Part shown: one piece after another, positions 19,263 through 29,123 of the stretch
Layout: the number at the start of each line of letters is the position of its first letter
Position numbering within the stretch: the stretch's first letter is position 1
Source of the DNA: Alphaproteobacteria bacterium
Lineage (GTDB): Bacteria; Pseudomonadota; Alphaproteobacteria; Caulobacterales; Caulobacteraceae
DNA: 64,000 nucleotides
Assembly: GCA_018826515.1 (NCBI GenBank)
Contig: JAHKAM010000011.1
Span: 1 to 64,000 of the forward strand
Direction: 5' to 3'
The notes under the pieces: model-generated
Told to the model about the DNA's origin: nothing
Seen by the model: the letters and a program-made list of their open reading frames with translations, nothing else
Database searches by the model: none
Program-made: the position numbers and the translations under genes

Positions 19263-20377
19263 CCCTGATCCTGACCGAAGAGCAGACCATGCTGAAGGAG
19301 GCCGCCGACGGCTTCCTCAACGAGCACGCGCCGATCGCGCACCTGCGCAAACTGCGCGACAGCAAGGACGCTGACGGGGTGTCGCGCGAGCTGTGGCGGG
19401 CGTTCGGGGAGATGGGGTTCGCGGGCGTCCTCATCCCCGAGGAACACGGCGGCTCGGGTCTTGGCGCGGTCGAGGCCGGAGTGATGGCCGAGGCCCTGGG
19501 CCGGACGCTGACGCCGTCGCCCTTCCTCGGTTCGGGCGTGCTGTCGGCGACGGTGCTGAAGGGGGGCTCGGCCGAGCAGCAGGCGGCCTGGCTGCCGCGG
19601 ATCGCGGCGGGCGAGGCGATCGTCTCGCTGGCGGTGGACGAGGGCGCCAAACATGCGCCGGCGCGGATCGCGACCGTGGCGGAGCGGTCGGGCAACGGCT
19701 TCCGGCTGAACGGCGCCAAGGGCTTCGTGCTGGACGGCCATGTCGCCGACGCCCTGATCGTGGCGGCCCTGACCGGAGACGGCCTGACCCTGTTCCTGGT
19801 CGATCCGAAGACGGCGGGGGTCGGGATCGAGCGCACGGTCATGGTCGATGCGCACAATGCGGCGCGGGTGACGCTGACGGATGTCGAGGTCGATGCGGAT
19901 GCGGTGATCGGCTCGGTCGACGGCGGCGAGGGCCTGCTGGAGGGCGCGCTCAACCTGGGCCGGGCCTGCGCTGCGGCGTCGCTGAACGGGGCGGGGGACC
20001 AGGCCTTCCAGACGACCATGGCCTACCTGCGCACCCGCAAACAGTTCGGGAAGCTGATCGGCGAGTTCCAGGCGCTGCAGCATCGCTCGGCGCATCTGTT
20101 CAGCGAGATCGAGATCGCGCGGGCGGCGGTGATGGGGGCGCTGACGGCGCTGGACGCCGGGCGCGACAATGCGGGGCTGATCGTCTCGGTGGCCAAGGCC
20201 AAGGCCGGGCGGGTGGCCGAGCTGGCGGTGCAGGAGGCGGTGCAGATGCACGGCGGCGTCGGCATGACGGATGAGTACGACGTCGGCCTGTTCATGAAGC
20301 GGGTGCGGGTGTTGAACGAACTGCTCGGCGACGCCGGATTCCATCAAGAGCGGATGGCGAGGGCGCAGGGGTTCTGA
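19259..20377 (+). CDS. Acyl-CoA dehydrogenase family protein (second of pair)
   Basis: A 372-residue acyl-CoA dehydrogenase of a different subfamily from the first. It has [24 protein letters not shown], an adjusted FAD region with [57 protein letters not shown] and the C-terminal [19 protein letters not shown]. The start ATG overlaps the upstream small gene by 4 nt; in-frame codons farther up would add non-homologous residues. It probably forms a complex with the first dehydrogenase. Confidence 0.9.
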   Translation: MTLILTEEQTMLKEAADGFLNEHAPIAHLRKLRDSKDADGVSRELWRAFGEMGFAGVLIPEEHGGSGLGAVEAGVMAEALGRTLTPSPFLGSGVLSATVLKGGSAEQQAAWLPRIAAGEAIVSLAVDEGAKHAPARIATVAERSGNGFRLNGAKGFVLDGHVADALIVAALTGDGLTLFLVDPKTAGVGIERTVMVDAHNAARVTLTDVEVDADAVIGSVDGGEGLLEGALNLGRACAAASLNGAGDQAFQTTMAYLRTRKQFGKLIGEFQALQHRSAHLFSEIEIARAAVMGALTALDAGRDNAGLIVSVAKAKAGRVAELAVQEAVQMHGGVGMTDEYDVGLFMKRVRVLNELLGDAGFHQERMARAQGF

Positions 20378-20456
20378 GCCCGTCCGCCTCCGGTTCACGC
20401 CGGAGTGGCAAACCGGCCCGCCCTGTCCTAGATCGAAGGGCAGGGAGACACGCACC

Positions 20457-21755
20457 ATGACGACGCGAACCAACGCGCCCCGGTATCTGTCCGGTTTCGG
20501 CAACCATTTCGCCACCGAGGCTGTGCCCGGGGCCCTGCCCGAGGGCCGCAACTCGCCGCAGCGGGCGCCGATGGGACTGTATGCGGAGCAGCTGTCGGGG
20601 ACGGCCTTCACGGCGCCTCGAAGCGAGAACCGGCGGTCCTGGCTGTACCGGTTGCGGCCCAGCGCCCAGCATCCCGCCTACAAGCCCTTCGCCCAGGCGC
20701 TGGTGCGGTCGGGGCCGTTCCATGAGGCGCCGCCGTCGCCGAACCGGATGCGCTGGGATCCCCTGCCGCTGCCGACCGCCCCGACCGACTGGGTCGAGGG
20801 GCTGGTCACCTATGGCGGCACGGGGGACGCGGAGGCGCTGTCGGGCGTCGGCATCCACCTGTACGCGGCCAACCGGTCGATGACGGACCGGGTCTTCTAT
20901 TGCGCCGACGGCGAGCTGCTGATCGTGCCGCAGGAAGGCGACCAGACCTTCGTCACCGAGATGGGGCGGATCGACGCCCGGCCCGGCGAGATCGTGGTCA
21001 TTCCGCGCGGGGTGCGGTTCCGGGTCGAGTGTTCCGGGTCTATCCGCGGCTATGTCTGCGAGAACTACGGCGCGCTGTTCCGCCTGCCGGACCTGGGGCC
21101 GATCGGCTCGAACGGCCTGGCCAATCATCGCGATTTCCAGACGCCCGTGGCGGCGTTCGAGGATGTCGACCGGCCGACCGAGTGCGTGCAGAAATACGGC
21201 GGGCGGCTGTGGTCGACGACCTTCCCGCACTCGCCGCTGGACGTGGTCGGCTGGCACGGCAACTACGCGCCGTACAAATACGACACCGCCCGGTTCAACA
21301 CGATCGGCACCGTCAGTTTCGACCATCCGGACCCGTCGATCTTCACCGTCCTGACCTCGCCCAGCGATACGGCGGGGACGGCCAACTGCGACTTCGTGAT
21401 CTTCCCGCCGCGCTGGATGGTGGGCGAGGACACCTTCCGGCCGCCGTGGTTCCACCGGAATGTCATGAGCGAATTCATGGGGCTGGTGATCGGCGAGTAC
21501 GACGCGAAGGAGGGCGGGTTCGCGCCCGGCGGCGCTTCGCTGCACAACTGCATGAGCGGACACGGGCCGGACCAGGCCAGCTATGACAAGGCGGTGGCCG
21601 CCGATCTCAAGCCAGTGAAGATCGAGAACACCCTGGCCTTCATGTTCGAGACGCGCGCCCCGATCCGGACCACGGAATGGGCGCAAACCTCGCCCACCAT
21701 GCAACTCGACTACGACGACGTATGGACCGGATTTGAAAAGGGCCAGGTGACATGA
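20457..21755 (+). CDS. hmgA: Homogentisate 1,2-dioxygenase
   Basis: A 432-residue enzyme of the usual family length that opens the ring of homogentisate to maleylacetoacetate, the key step of tyrosine and phenylalanine catabolism. Diagnostic sequence includes [21 protein letters not shown] at the start in part, [24 protein letters not shown], and the iron-binding region [27 protein letters not shown] in part, followed by [20 protein letters not shown] hairpin (CTCCGG-TTCACG-CCGGAG, 20388-20405) lies upstream, so it may have its own promoter. fahA and maiA are not adjacent. The stop overlaps the next ATG. Confidence 0.97.
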   Translation: MTTRTNAPRYLSGFGNHFATEAVPGALPEGRNSPQRAPMGLYAEQLSGTAFTAPRSENRRSWLYRLRPSAQHPAYKPFAQALVRSGPFHEAPPSPNRMRWDPLPLPTAPTDWVEGLVTYGGTGDAEALSGVGIHLYAANRSMTDRVFYCADGELLIVPQEGDQTFVTEMGRIDARPGEIVVIPRGVRFRVECSGSIRGYVCENYGALFRLPDLGPIGSNGLANHRDFQTPVAAFEDVDRPTECVQKYGGRLWSTTFPHSPLDVVGWHGNYAPYKYDTARFNTIGTVSFDHPDPSIFTVLTSPSDTAGTANCDFVIFPPRWMVGEDTFRPPWFHRNVMSEFMGLVIGEYDAKEGGFAPGGASLHNCMSGHGPDQASYDKAVAADLKPVKIENTLAFMFETRAPIRTTEWAQTSPTMQLDYDDVWTGFEKGQVT

Positions 21756-22144
21756 AGCGCATTCTGATCGCGGTTGCGGCGACGGTGATGGCGGCCTGTC
21801 AGCCGATGCCGGCGGACGAGGGCCGGACGGACCTCGCCCAGGTCAGCCCCGCCGCGCCATCGGCCGCAGGCAGCGAGGATGCGGCGGCCTGCGCGGCGCA
21901 GGGCGGCAAGATGTTGCCGCAAGGGCGGATGCAGACCGTGCGCTGCGTGATCACCTATGCCGACGCCGGACGCCGCTGCTCGGACGGCGACGACTGCGCA
22001 GGCGACTGCCGCATCGAGGATGTGGCTGAGGCCCCGGCCGCGGGAGCCAATGCCGTGGGTCAGTGCCAGGCCAACAGCAGCCGCTTCGGCTGCTACACCA
22101 CGATCGAGGACGGCAAGGCGCAGCCCACCCTCTGCGTCGACTGA
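21752..22144 (+). CDS. Cysteine-rich putative lipoprotein
   Basis: A 130-residue protein with a lipoprotein signal: [16 protein letters not shown], the lipid-modified cysteine being residue 16. The mature part holds about eight more cysteines, including [16 protein letters not shown] and a final TLCVD, suggesting a disulfide-bonded periplasmic domain. I do not recognise the family. It starts within the hmgA stop (ATGA), so it is translationally coupled, yet a link to homogentisate is not obvious. Confidence 0.75.
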   Translation: MKRILIAVAATVMAACQPMPADEGRTDLAQVSPAAPSAAGSEDAAACAAQGGKMLPQGRMQTVRCVITYADAGRRCSDGDDCAGDCRIEDVAEAPAAGANAVGQCQANSSRFGCYTTIEDGKAQPTLCVD

Positions 22145-22186
22145 CCGCCCTGCATCCGCCCCCTCGCAACGGACGTTTCTGATCCC

Positions 22187-22990
22187 ATGAGCCTGACCGA
22201 GATCGCCGTCCTGCTGGGTCTGAACCTGGCGCTTATCGTCATCGTGATGACGGGGTTGTGGGCCCTGTCCCTGAAGCTGAGGGACGTCAGCTTCATCGAC
22301 GCCGTCTGGCCGATGGGGATGCTGCTGCTGGCGGTGGCGACCTTCCCCCGCACGGACGGCGACCCGACACGGAAATGGCTGCTAATTTGGCTGGTCGGGG
22401 TGTGGGCCCTGCGGCTGGGCTGGCACCTCTATCGTCGCTGGCGGATGCAGGGGGCGGACGGCCGCTATCTTGATCTGCTGGGGCGGATGGAGACGAAGCG
22501 GGGTTGGGGTTTCGGCAAGACGGCGCTGCTGGTGGTTTTCCTGCCGCAGGCGTTTCTCGCCTGGCTGACCTCCCTGCCCGTGCAACTGGGCCAGGTCGCC
22601 TTTGAGCCCGCGGTCGGCTGGATCGGCTGGACCGGGGCCGTGCTGGCGGTGATCGGCATCGGCTTCGAGAGCATAGGCGACGCCCAGCTGGCGGCGTTCA
22701 AGAAGGATCCGGCCAACAAGGGCAAGGTCATGGACCGGGGCCTGTGGAAATACACCCGCCACCCCAACTATTTCGGCGACGCCTGCGTCTGGTGGGGCCT
22801 GTATCTCATCGCCGCCGAGACCGGTCCGGGCGTTTGGGCCATCGCGGGACCGCTGTTCCTGACCTTCACCCTGACGAAATGGTCCGGCATCGGCATCACC
22901 GAAAAGGCGATTCACACAAGCCGGCCCGGCTATGGCGACTATGTACGCCGGACCAGCGCCTTCATCCCCTGGCCGCCCAAGAAGAGCTGA
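22187..22990 (+). CDS. DUF1295 family membrane protein (steroid 5-alpha-reductase-like fold)
   Basis: A 267-residue polytopic membrane protein with about six or seven hydrophobic segments. The C-terminal motif WKYTRHPNYFGDACVWWGLYL and the late SRPGYGDYVRRTSAFIPWPPK are typical of DUF1295 and of isoprenylcysteine methyltransferase/5-alpha-reductase relatives, where they bind the cofactor. N-terminal DVSFIDAVWPMG is also family-like. The substrate is unknown. It follows the lipoprotein gene by 42 bp on the same strand and ends before a hairpin terminator. Confidence 0.87.
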   Translation: MSLTEIAVLLGLNLALIVIVMTGLWALSLKLRDVSFIDAVWPMGMLLLAVATFPRTDGDPTRKWLLIWLVGVWALRLGWHLYRRWRMQGADGRYLDLLGRMETKRGWGFGKTALLVVFLPQAFLAWLTSLPVQLGQVAFEPAVGWIGWTGAVLAVIGIGFESIGDAQLAAFKKDPANKGKVMDRGLWKYTRHPNYFGDACVWWGLYLIAAETGPGVWAIAGPLFLTFTLTKWSGIGITEKAIHTSRPGYGDYVRRTSAFIPWPPKKS

Positions 22991-23009
22991 GAACAGCGCA
23001 CAGGGAAAA

Positions 23010-23033
23010 CCCCCGCCGCGAGCGCGACGGGGG
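23010..23033. terminator. Bidirectional intrinsic terminator
   Basis: A 24-nt hairpin with outer arms CCCCCG/CGGGGG and inner GCG/CGC lies between the converging DUF1295 and small lipoprotein genes. On the minus strand it is followed by TTTTCCC, so it is the better terminator for the minus-strand gene. On the plus strand only a weak TTTCT follows some bases later. Confidence 0.75.
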
Positions 23034-23083
23034 CTGACCGTTTCTGATTGAACCGGGGATCATGAGGCCCCGGAAGAACCGTC

Positions 23084-23341
23084 TTACTGGGCGGGAGTCG
23101 ACGGCGAGGTGTTCGGCGTGTTCTCGGTGGTCATGCCGCCGTCAGCGTTGCCGGCCTGCTGTTCGATGCGGTCGGCTTCGGCGTTGAGGGCCGTTTCCTG
23201 GGCTTCGGTCGGGGCGGCGGCGGCCTGTTCTTCCAGGGCGTCGGCCTGCACTTCGGCTTGTTTGTCGGCGGCGCTTTCACCGCAGGCAGCGAGGCCGGCG
23301 AGGGAGAAGGTGGCGGCGGCGGCGATGATCAGTTTACGCAT
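23084..23341 (-). CDS. Small Ala/Glu-rich lipoprotein
   Basis: An 85-residue lipoprotein: MRKLIIAAAATFSLAGLAAC, with the lipid cysteine at residue 20. The mature part is Ala, Glu and Gln rich with no aromatic residues, probably helical or disordered, and ends in a Thr/Pro tail. No function can be assigned. ATG 23341 has GAGGAAG about 7 nt upstream; the longer frame to 23371 lacks that support. A terminator follows it. Confidence 0.8.
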   Translation of the reverse strand: MRKLIIAAAATFSLAGLAACGESAADKQAEVQADALEEQAAAAPTEAQETALNAEADRIEQQAGNADGGMTTENTPNTSPSTPAQ

Positions 23342-23425
23342 GGTTGCTTCCTCAAACAGTGGAAACACCATAACTCCGCCGCTCCAATCGGGTTCACGGC
23401 CGCGTGAGAAAAACGTGTTGGAACG

Positions 23426-24406
23426 TCAGCGCTCCGCTCCGAAGGCGACCCGGGCGGCCCCCAGCAGGGCGGCGTGCTTGTGCAGGATCACCCGCGTCGG
23501 GATCGCCGCCATATAGTCCTGGTAACGGCCCTTGCGCTCGAAGCGCTCGCGGAACGGGCTGGCCTTGAGGAAGGACAGGATTCGCGGAGCGATGCCGCCG
23601 GCGACATAGACGCCGCCGCGGGCGCCGGTGGTCAGGGCGATGTCGCCTGCCACAGCGCCGAGAATGGCGCAGAACCGCGCCAGGGTGGCCCCGCAATGGC
23701 TGCCGGGATTCTCCAGCGCCTCGGTGGTGATCTGGGCCGGATCGTCGATATGGCTCTCGCGCCCGTCGATCTCGGCCAGGGCGCGGTGCATGTTCAGCAG
23801 GCCGGGGCCGCAGATCAGCCGCTCGATCGAAACCCGGCCGTAGCGGCGGCGGAGAATGCGCAGGATCTCGTCCTCGACGGCGTCTCCGGGTGCGAAACAG
23901 GCGTGGCCGCCTTCCGAGGGCATGGCCATCTCGTGGCCGTGAACGTCGCGGACCAGGGCGGAGACCCCGAAGCCGGTGCCCGGGCCGAGCACGGCGATGG
24001 CGGCGTGTGGATCGCCCTCGTCCGGACCGCCGAGCGAGGCCAGTTGATCCGGCGGCACAATGGGCGCGCCCCAGGCCTGGGCCTCGAAATCGTTGATCAG
24101 GCGGATGGGATCGAGGCCAAGGGTCTGGAGCTGGGCCTCGGACACGCGCCAGGGGGAGTTGGTCAGGTCGATCTCGCCGTCGGTGACCGGACCGGCCACG
24201 GCGATGACGCCGCCCGTCGGCTTGGTCGCGCAGCCCTCAAGGAAGGCGGCGACCCCCTTGAGGAAGGTGGGGTGGCGTTCGGCCGGAAAGCTCTCGTGAT
24301 GCTCGAGCACCGGCCGGCCGTCGACCAGACGGGCAAGGGCGAAGCGGGCGTTGGTCCCGCCGACGTCGCCGACCAGAAGCGTTGCGGAGGCGGGATCGGT
24401 CATCAT
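23426..24406 (-). CDS. glk: Glucokinase
   Basis: A 326-residue bacterial glucokinase (glk family, about 320 residues). The phosphate-binding start LVGDVGGTNARFALARL, the acidic sugar site in PIRLINDFEAQAWGAP, the GPGTGFGVSAL motif and EGGHACFAP are all present. It makes glucose 6-phosphate for zwf, which is the first gene of the same cluster. Its ATG at 24406 overlaps the edd stop (ATGA); a second ATG follows immediately. It is the last gene of the long minus-strand run. Confidence 0.95.
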   Translation of the reverse strand: MMTDPASATLLVGDVGGTNARFALARLVDGRPVLEHHESFPAERHPTFLKGVAAFLEGCATKPTGGVIAVAGPVTDGEIDLTNSPWRVSEAQLQTLGLDPIRLINDFEAQAWGAPIVPPDQLASLGGPDEGDPHAAIAVLGPGTGFGVSALVRDVHGHEMAMPSEGGHACFAPGDAVEDEILRILRRRYGRVSIERLICGPGLLNMHRALAEIDGRESHIDDPAQITTEALENPGSHCGATLARFCAILGAVAGDIALTTGARGGVYVAGGIAPRILSFLKASPFRERFERKGRYQDYMAAIPTRVILHKHAALLGAARVAFGAER

Positions 24407-26295
24407 GCGTCCACCGTGCGATCGACAAGGTTGGGGTCCGGCGGCGTGTCAGCCTGGCTCGGTTCTCCGGTCGGCGACGCGAAACAGATCGAGGCGCCGA
24501 ACTCGGCCGTGCCGACCATCTGGCGGAAGGCGCCGAACAGTTCGCGGCCGTAGCCCGAGGCGGCGCCGGTCGCATGGGCCGCGCTTCGGAGGGCGGCGGG
24601 ACGGGCGAGGAGGTCGGAGACTCCGACCGTACCCAGCGTCCCGGCTTCGGGATCCAGCCGGATGATATCCCCGTCACGAACATGGGCCAGCGGCCCGCCG
24701 GCGAGCGCCTCGGGCGACACATGGATGGCCGCCGGGGTCTTGCCCGAGGCGCCCGACATGCGGCCGTCGGTGACGAAGGCGACCTTGAAGCCCTTGTCCT
24801 GCAGCACCGACAGGGCCGGCGACAGGCTGTGCAACTCGGGCATGCCGTTGGCGCGCGGCCCCTGGAAGCGCAGGACGACGACCACGTCGCGGTCGAGCTT
24901 GCCGTCCTTGAAGGCCTGGAGTGCGTCCTCCTGGGTTTCGAACACGGCGGCGGGGGCCTCGATGATCCGGTTCTCCGGCTTGACCGCGGAAATCTTGATC
25001 ACGCCGCGGCCGAGGTCGCCCTGGACGAGACGCAGACCGCCTTCGCGATCGAAGGGATCAGAGGCGGGGCGCAGAATGTCCGTGTCCAGACTTTCGGTAA
25101 CCCCGTCCTTCCAGACCAGGTCGCCGTCGATCAGCATGGGCTCCCGGAAATAATGGTGGATGCCATCGCCCATGACGGTCACGACATCGGAATGGATATG
25201 GCCGGCGCCCGCCAGTTCACGGGCCACGAAGGCGACGCCGCCGGCGGCCTGGAAGGCGTTCACATCCGCCGAGCCGTTGGGATAGACCCGGGCCAGCAGC
25301 GGCGTGACCGAGGACAGCTGGTCCATGTCGGTCCAGTCGACCAGCACGCCGGCCGACCGGGCCATGGCCACCAGATGAATGGCGTGGTTGGTCGATCCGC
25401 CGGTGGCCAGAAGGGCGACGATCATATTGACGACCGACTTCTCGGAAATGACGTCCGCCATGCGGCCCTGGCCCGTCCGGGCCAGCTCGACCGCGCGTTT
25501 GGCAGCCGCCGCCGTGAGGGCGTCGCGCAGGCCGGTCTCGGGGTGGACGAAGGCGGTCGAAGGCAGGTGCAGGCCGCCGAGCTCCATCATCATCTGGTTG
25601 GAGTTGGCGGTGCCGTAGAAGGTGCAGGTGCCCGGCGAATGGTAGGAGCCGACCTCGCTCTCCAGCAGGGTCGCGCGGTCGACCTTGCCCTGGGCGTATT
25701 CGGCGCGCACCCGGGCCTTTTCGAAATTGGGGATGCCCGAAGGCATGGGGCCGGCGGGCGCGAAGACCACGGGCAGATGGCCGAAGGCCAGCGAGCCCAT
25801 GAACAGGCCGGGGACGATCTTGTCGCAGACGCCGAGGCAGACCACGGCGTCAAAGGCGTCGTGGGTCAGGGCCACGGCGGTGGACATGGCGATGAGGTCG
25901 CGGCTGAACAGCGACAGGTCCATGCCCGGGCGCCCCTGGGTGACGCCGTCGCACATGGCGGGCGTGCCGCCGGCGACCTGGGCCGTGGCGTTCACCTCGC
26001 GCACGGCGTCGCGGATGATCTGCGGGAAGCGTTCGAACGGCTGGTGAGCCGACAGCATGTCATTGTAGGCGGTGACGACGCCGACGTTCGGCTGCGTCCC
26101 CGACATGGCGTTGAGCTTGTCCTTGACCGGCGCTCCGGCGAAGGCGTGGGCCCAGTTGGCGCAGCTGAGCTTTGCCCGCCCGACGCCGGATGAACCGGCG
26201 GCGTCCATGCGGCGCAGGTAGTCGGTGCGGGTCTCCCTCGAGCGCGCGATGATGCGGGCGGTGACCTCGGCCACGACGGGATGGAGTTCAGGCAT
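24403..26295 (-). CDS. edd: Phosphogluconate dehydratase
   Basis: A 630-residue dehydratase of the IlvD/Edd family that turns 6-phosphogluconate into KDPG. Iron-sulfur ligands are expected in [29 protein letters not shown] and [14 protein letters not shown]; the family signature with [23 protein letters not shown] in part is near the C-terminus. I use ATG 26295, which overlaps the pgl stop (TGATG) and has GGAG about 10 nt upstream; a GTG at 26313 would add six residues. Part of zwf-pgl-edd-glk. Confidence 0.95.
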   Translation of the reverse strand: MPELHPVVAEVTARIIARSRETRTDYLRRMDAAGSSGVGRAKLSCANWAHAFAGAPVKDKLNAMSGTQPNVGVVTAYNDMLSAHQPFERFPQIIRDAVREVNATAQVAGGTPAMCDGVTQGRPGMDLSLFSRDLIAMSTAVALTHDAFDAVVCLGVCDKIVPGLFMGSLAFGHLPVVFAPAGPMPSGIPNFEKARVRAEYAQGKVDRATLLESEVGSYHSPGTCTFYGTANSNQMMMELGGLHLPSTAFVHPETGLRDALTAAAAKRAVELARTGQGRMADVISEKSVVNMIVALLATGGSTNHAIHLVAMARSAGVLVDWTDMDQLSSVTPLLARVYPNGSADVNAFQAAGGVAFVARELAGAGHIHSDVVTVMGDGIHHYFREPMLIDGDLVWKDGVTESLDTDILRPASDPFDREGGLRLVQGDLGRGVIKISAVKPENRIIEAPAAVFETQEDALQAFKDGKLDRDVVVVLRFQGPRANGMPELHSLSPALSVLQDKGFKVAFVTDGRMSGASGKTPAAIHVSPEALAGGPLAHVRDGDIIRLDPEAGTLGTVGVSDLLARPAALRSAAHATGAASGYGRELFGAFRQMVGTAEFGASICFASPTGEPSQADTPPDPNLVDRTVDA

Positions 26296-27014
26296 CAAGC
26301 ATTCTCCGTCCACAGAACATCAAGCGGGACGTCAGCCGCAATGAGGGCCGCGATGGGCTGGGTCGCGGGATCACCCGTGGCTTCGCGCTCGAACACCGCG
26401 CGTTTGGCGGCGCCGGTGATGGCGAGGACGACGCGGTTGGCGGTCATCAGATACGGCAGGTTGATGGTCAGCCGCTCCAGGCTGGGCGCGGCGCCGTCGC
26501 GCCCGTGCGGCACGCCGAGCACCGTCGGCGGAAGCGCGGGCGAGAGCAGGGTCTTCAGGGTCGGACTGTCGGGGAACATGGAACAGATATGGCCATCCTC
26601 CCCCATGCCGAGAAGGACGGCGTCCAGTTTTCCGCCCTCAGCCGCCAGCGCATGGGCGGCCAGGGCGGCGGCGCGGTCGACGGTGACGGCGGGATGGAAG
26701 AGTGGGACGAAGCGGGCAGCGGCGGCCCGGTCGGTCAACAGCGTCTGCTTCAGCAGGGCCGCGTTTGACTCGGGCGAGGTCTCGGCAACGTAACGCTCGT
26801 CGATCAGGGTGACGGTGATCCTGGACCAGTCGAGGCCTGTGCCGGCCATGCGACGATAGATGGGCGCGGGCGTCGACCCGCCAGAGCCCGCGAAGATCGC
26901 CTTGCCGCTCTCAGCGAGGGCGTCATCCAGGGCATCGGTCAGGCGGATGGCGCAGGCGTCAGCCCAGGCGGCGCCGTCGCTGAAGGTCTCGATGGCGGGC
27001 AGGGTCTCACCCAT
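26295..27014 (-). CDS. pgl: 6-phosphogluconolactonase
   Basis: A 239-residue Pgl (DevB-type) that hydrolyses 6-phosphogluconolactone. Motifs seen: AIFAGSGGSTPAPIYRRMA, TLIDERYVAETSPESNAALL and LDAVLLGMGEDGHICSMFPDSP. ATG 27014 lies inside the zwf 3' end, an 8-nt overlap, and excludes a long non-homologous upstream extension. The stop overlaps the edd start. Cytoplasmic; second step of the Entner-Doudoroff and oxidative pentose phosphate routes. Confidence 0.95.
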   Translation of the reverse strand: MGETLPAIETFSDGAAWADACAIRLTDALDDALAESGKAIFAGSGGSTPAPIYRRMAGTGLDWSRITVTLIDERYVAETSPESNAALLKQTLLTDRAAAARFVPLFHPAVTVDRAAALAAHALAAEGGKLDAVLLGMGEDGHICSMFPDSPTLKTLLSPALPPTVLGVPHGRDGAAPSLERLTINLPYLMTANRVVLAITGAAKRAVFEREATGDPATQPIAALIAADVPLDVLWTENA

Positions 27015-28467
27015 GACCCGTGTTCCACTCCCGCCCGGTCCGTGACAGCAGCAGATCGGCCTCGGGCGGGCCCCAGGTTCCGGCGGCGTATGGCTTCGGT
27101 TTGAAGTCGGCGTCGCGCCAGGCGTCCGAAACCTCGTCGACCCATTTCCACGCCTGTTCCGCCTCATCGCGGCGCACAAAGAGGGTGGAGTCCCCGGCCA
27201 GGGCGTCGAGCAGCAGGCGCTCATAGGCGATCCGGCGGCGGGGCGGCCTGGCGTCCTTGTCGTCCTGACCCCAGGACAGGGACATCTGGATGGGTTGGAG
27301 CTTCATGCGCTGGTCCAGCCCCGGCCTCTTGTTCATCACGGACAGGGCGATGTCTTCCTCGGGCTGGAGTTCGATCACCAGACGGTTGGCGGCGATGACG
27401 CCGCGCGCGCCATGGTCGAAGATCGAGTGGGGCACGGGCTTGAACTGGATGACGATCTCGGTCCGCTTCTCGGCCAGCCGCTTGCCGGTGCGAAGGAAGA
27501 AGGGGGTCCCGGCCCAGCGCCAGTTGTCGATGTCGACGCGGAGGGCGACGAAGGTCTCGGTGTCGGACGCCTGGCCTCGCTCCTCGTCATACGAGGTCAC
27601 CGGCCGGCCCTCGCTGGTCCCGGCGACGTACTGGCCCCGCACGGTGACGCGCTCGACGTCGGCGCGGGTGACAGGCCGGAGTGAGCGAATGACCTTGACC
27701 TTCTCGTTTCGGACCGAGTCCGGATCGAGGTCGGAGGGCGGCTCCATGGCGACCAGACAGAGCAGCTGGAGCATGTGATTCTGGAGCATGTCGCGTAATG
27801 CTCCGTACTCGTCGTAATAGGGCCAGCGATCGCCGACGCCGACGGTTTCCCCGACCGTGATCTGGACGTGGTCGATCGACAGGCTGTTCCACAGCGGCTC
27901 GAAGATGGTGTTGCCGAAGCGCAGGGCGATCAGGTTCTGGACCGTCTCCTTGCCGAGGTAGTGGTCGATGCGGAAGACCTGCTGTTCCGAGAAGGCGTCC
28001 GCCACCGCGTCGTCGATCTCGCGGAAGCTCTCGAGGTCGCGACCGACCGGCTTCTCCAGAACCACGCGGTCGTCCGCCTCGGCCAGGCCGGCGGCGCGCA
28101 TGGCGGTGACGATGCGGGCGTACAGCGAGGGCGATACGGCCAGGAAGGAGGTGCAGGCGCCGTCGCCGACCTTGTCCTTGAGCGGCTTGAGGCTTTCGGC
28201 GCTGGTGGCGTCGACGGCCAGATAGTCGAGTCGGGCTTCCATCCGGCCCCAGGCCTGGTCGGACCAGGCGTCATCCGCCCGGGCCTTGCCTTCGACCGCG
28301 AGGCGAACCCTGGCGACATATTCATCGCGGCTCTCGTCCGACCGGGCGGCGCCGATGATCTTCAGGCCATCGGGCAGCAGGCCGTCGTGCTCAAGGAAGT
28401 AGAGCGATGGCAGCAGCATCCGCATGGCGAGGTCGCCGCCGCCGCCGAACAGCACCAGGGCCGCCAT
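27007..28467 (-). CDS. zwf: Glucose-6-phosphate 1-dehydrogenase
   Basis: A 486-residue enzyme of standard length. The nucleotide motif LFGGGGDLAMRMLLPSLY, the active-site block FRIDHYLGKETVQNLIALRFGN and the later WAGTPFFLRTGKRLAEK are intact. It oxidises glucose 6-phosphate and supplies NADPH. GGAGAG sits 5-6 nt before the ATG. Only 14 bp separate it from the hisIE stop with no terminator, so any dedicated promoter would have to lie within hisIE; otherwise it is read from the his operon. Confidence 0.97.
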   Translation of the reverse strand: MAALVLFGGGGDLAMRMLLPSLYFLEHDGLLPDGLKIIGAARSDESRDEYVARVRLAVEGKARADDAWSDQAWGRMEARLDYLAVDATSAESLKPLKDKVGDGACTSFLAVSPSLYARIVTAMRAAGLAEADDRVVLEKPVGRDLESFREIDDAVADAFSEQQVFRIDHYLGKETVQNLIALRFGNTIFEPLWNSLSIDHVQITVGETVGVGDRWPYYDEYGALRDMLQNHMLQLLCLVAMEPPSDLDPDSVRNEKVKVIRSLRPVTRADVERVTVRGQYVAGTSEGRPVTSYDEERGQASDTETFVALRVDIDNWRWAGTPFFLRTGKRLAEKRTEIVIQFKPVPHSIFDHGARGVIAANRLVIELQPEEDIALSVMNKRPGLDQRMKLQPIQMSLSWGQDDKDARPPRRRIAYERLLLDALAGDSTLFVRRDEAEQAWKWVDEVSDAWRDADFKPKPYAAGTWGPPEADLLLSRTGREWNTGHG

Positions 28468-28481
28468 GGGCTCTCCTTCGT

Positions 28482-29123
28482 TCAGGTCCCGGCTGGACCG
28501 GAGTTGTGTCTGGCTGCTTTCGCGCGCTGCGCCAAGACGTCGAGGACGTCCTGAAACACCATGTGACGCGCCCGGAGCAGCACCATCAGGTGATAGACCA
28601 AATCCGCAGCCTCGGCCGCCAGTTCCGAATCCGGCCCCGCGACGCCCGCCAAAGCGGTCTCGACGCCTTCCTCCCCCACCTTCTGGGCCACGCGTTTGAC
28701 GCCCTCGTCGAGGAGGCGGGCGGTCCAGCTTTCCGACGGATCGGCGGCGGCGCGGGCGGCGATGGTCGCCTCCAGCCGGGCGAGGCGGCCCAGGCCGGGG
28801 GCGTCCTCGTCGCCGAAACAGCTGATGCGGCCCAGATGACAGGCGTTGCCGACCGGCCGGACCTTGAGGACGAGGGCGTCGGCGTCGCAGTCGGGGGTGA
28901 TTGAGACGACATGCAGCCGGTCGCCCGAGGTCTCGCCCTTGCGCCAGCGCCCGCCGCGCGAGCGGGAGAAAAAGGTGGCCTCGCCGCTGGCGAGGGTCTC
29001 GTCGAGGGCGGCGCGGTCCATATAGGCCAGGGTCAGCACCTGCAGGGTGGCGGCGTCCTGGACGACGACCGGGATCAGGCCGCCGGACTTGTCGAAATCG
29101 AGGGTGGAGGGATCGAGCGTCAT
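28482..29123 (-). CDS. hisIE: Bifunctional phosphoribosyl-AMP cyclohydrolase/phosphoribosyl-ATP pyrophosphatase
   Basis: A 213-residue fusion for steps two and three of histidine synthesis. The HisI part (about residues 10-115) shows SRGGRWRKGETSGDRLHVV, then DCDADALVLKVRPVGNACHLG with the zinc Cys/His. The HisE part (about 115-200) shows KVGEEGVETALAG and ELAAEAADLVYHLMVLL, the MazG-like helices binding magnesium. Alphaproteobacteria more often keep hisI and hisE separate, so the fusion is a small point of note. The start overlaps the hisF stop by 4 nt. Confidence 0.95.
   Translation of the reverse strand: MTLDPSTLDFDKSGGLIPVVVQDAATLQVLTLAYMDRAALDETLASGEATFFSRSRGGRWRKGETSGDRLHVVSITPDCDADALVLKVRPVGNACHLGRISCFGDEDAPGLGRLARLEATIAARAAADPSESWTARLLDEGVKRVAQKVGEEGVETALAGVAGPDSELAAEAADLVYHLMVLLRARHMVFQDVLDVLAQRAKAARHNSGPAGT

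Noticed and set aside
24382-26193. 600-codon open frame antisense to edd
   Set aside because: GC-rich codon bias leaves long open frames opposite real genes. The translation is Gly/Asp/Gln-rich without domains, and edd on the other strand is certain.
28468-28481. Terminator between hisIE and zwf
   Set aside because: Only 14 bp are available and there is no hairpin or T-run.
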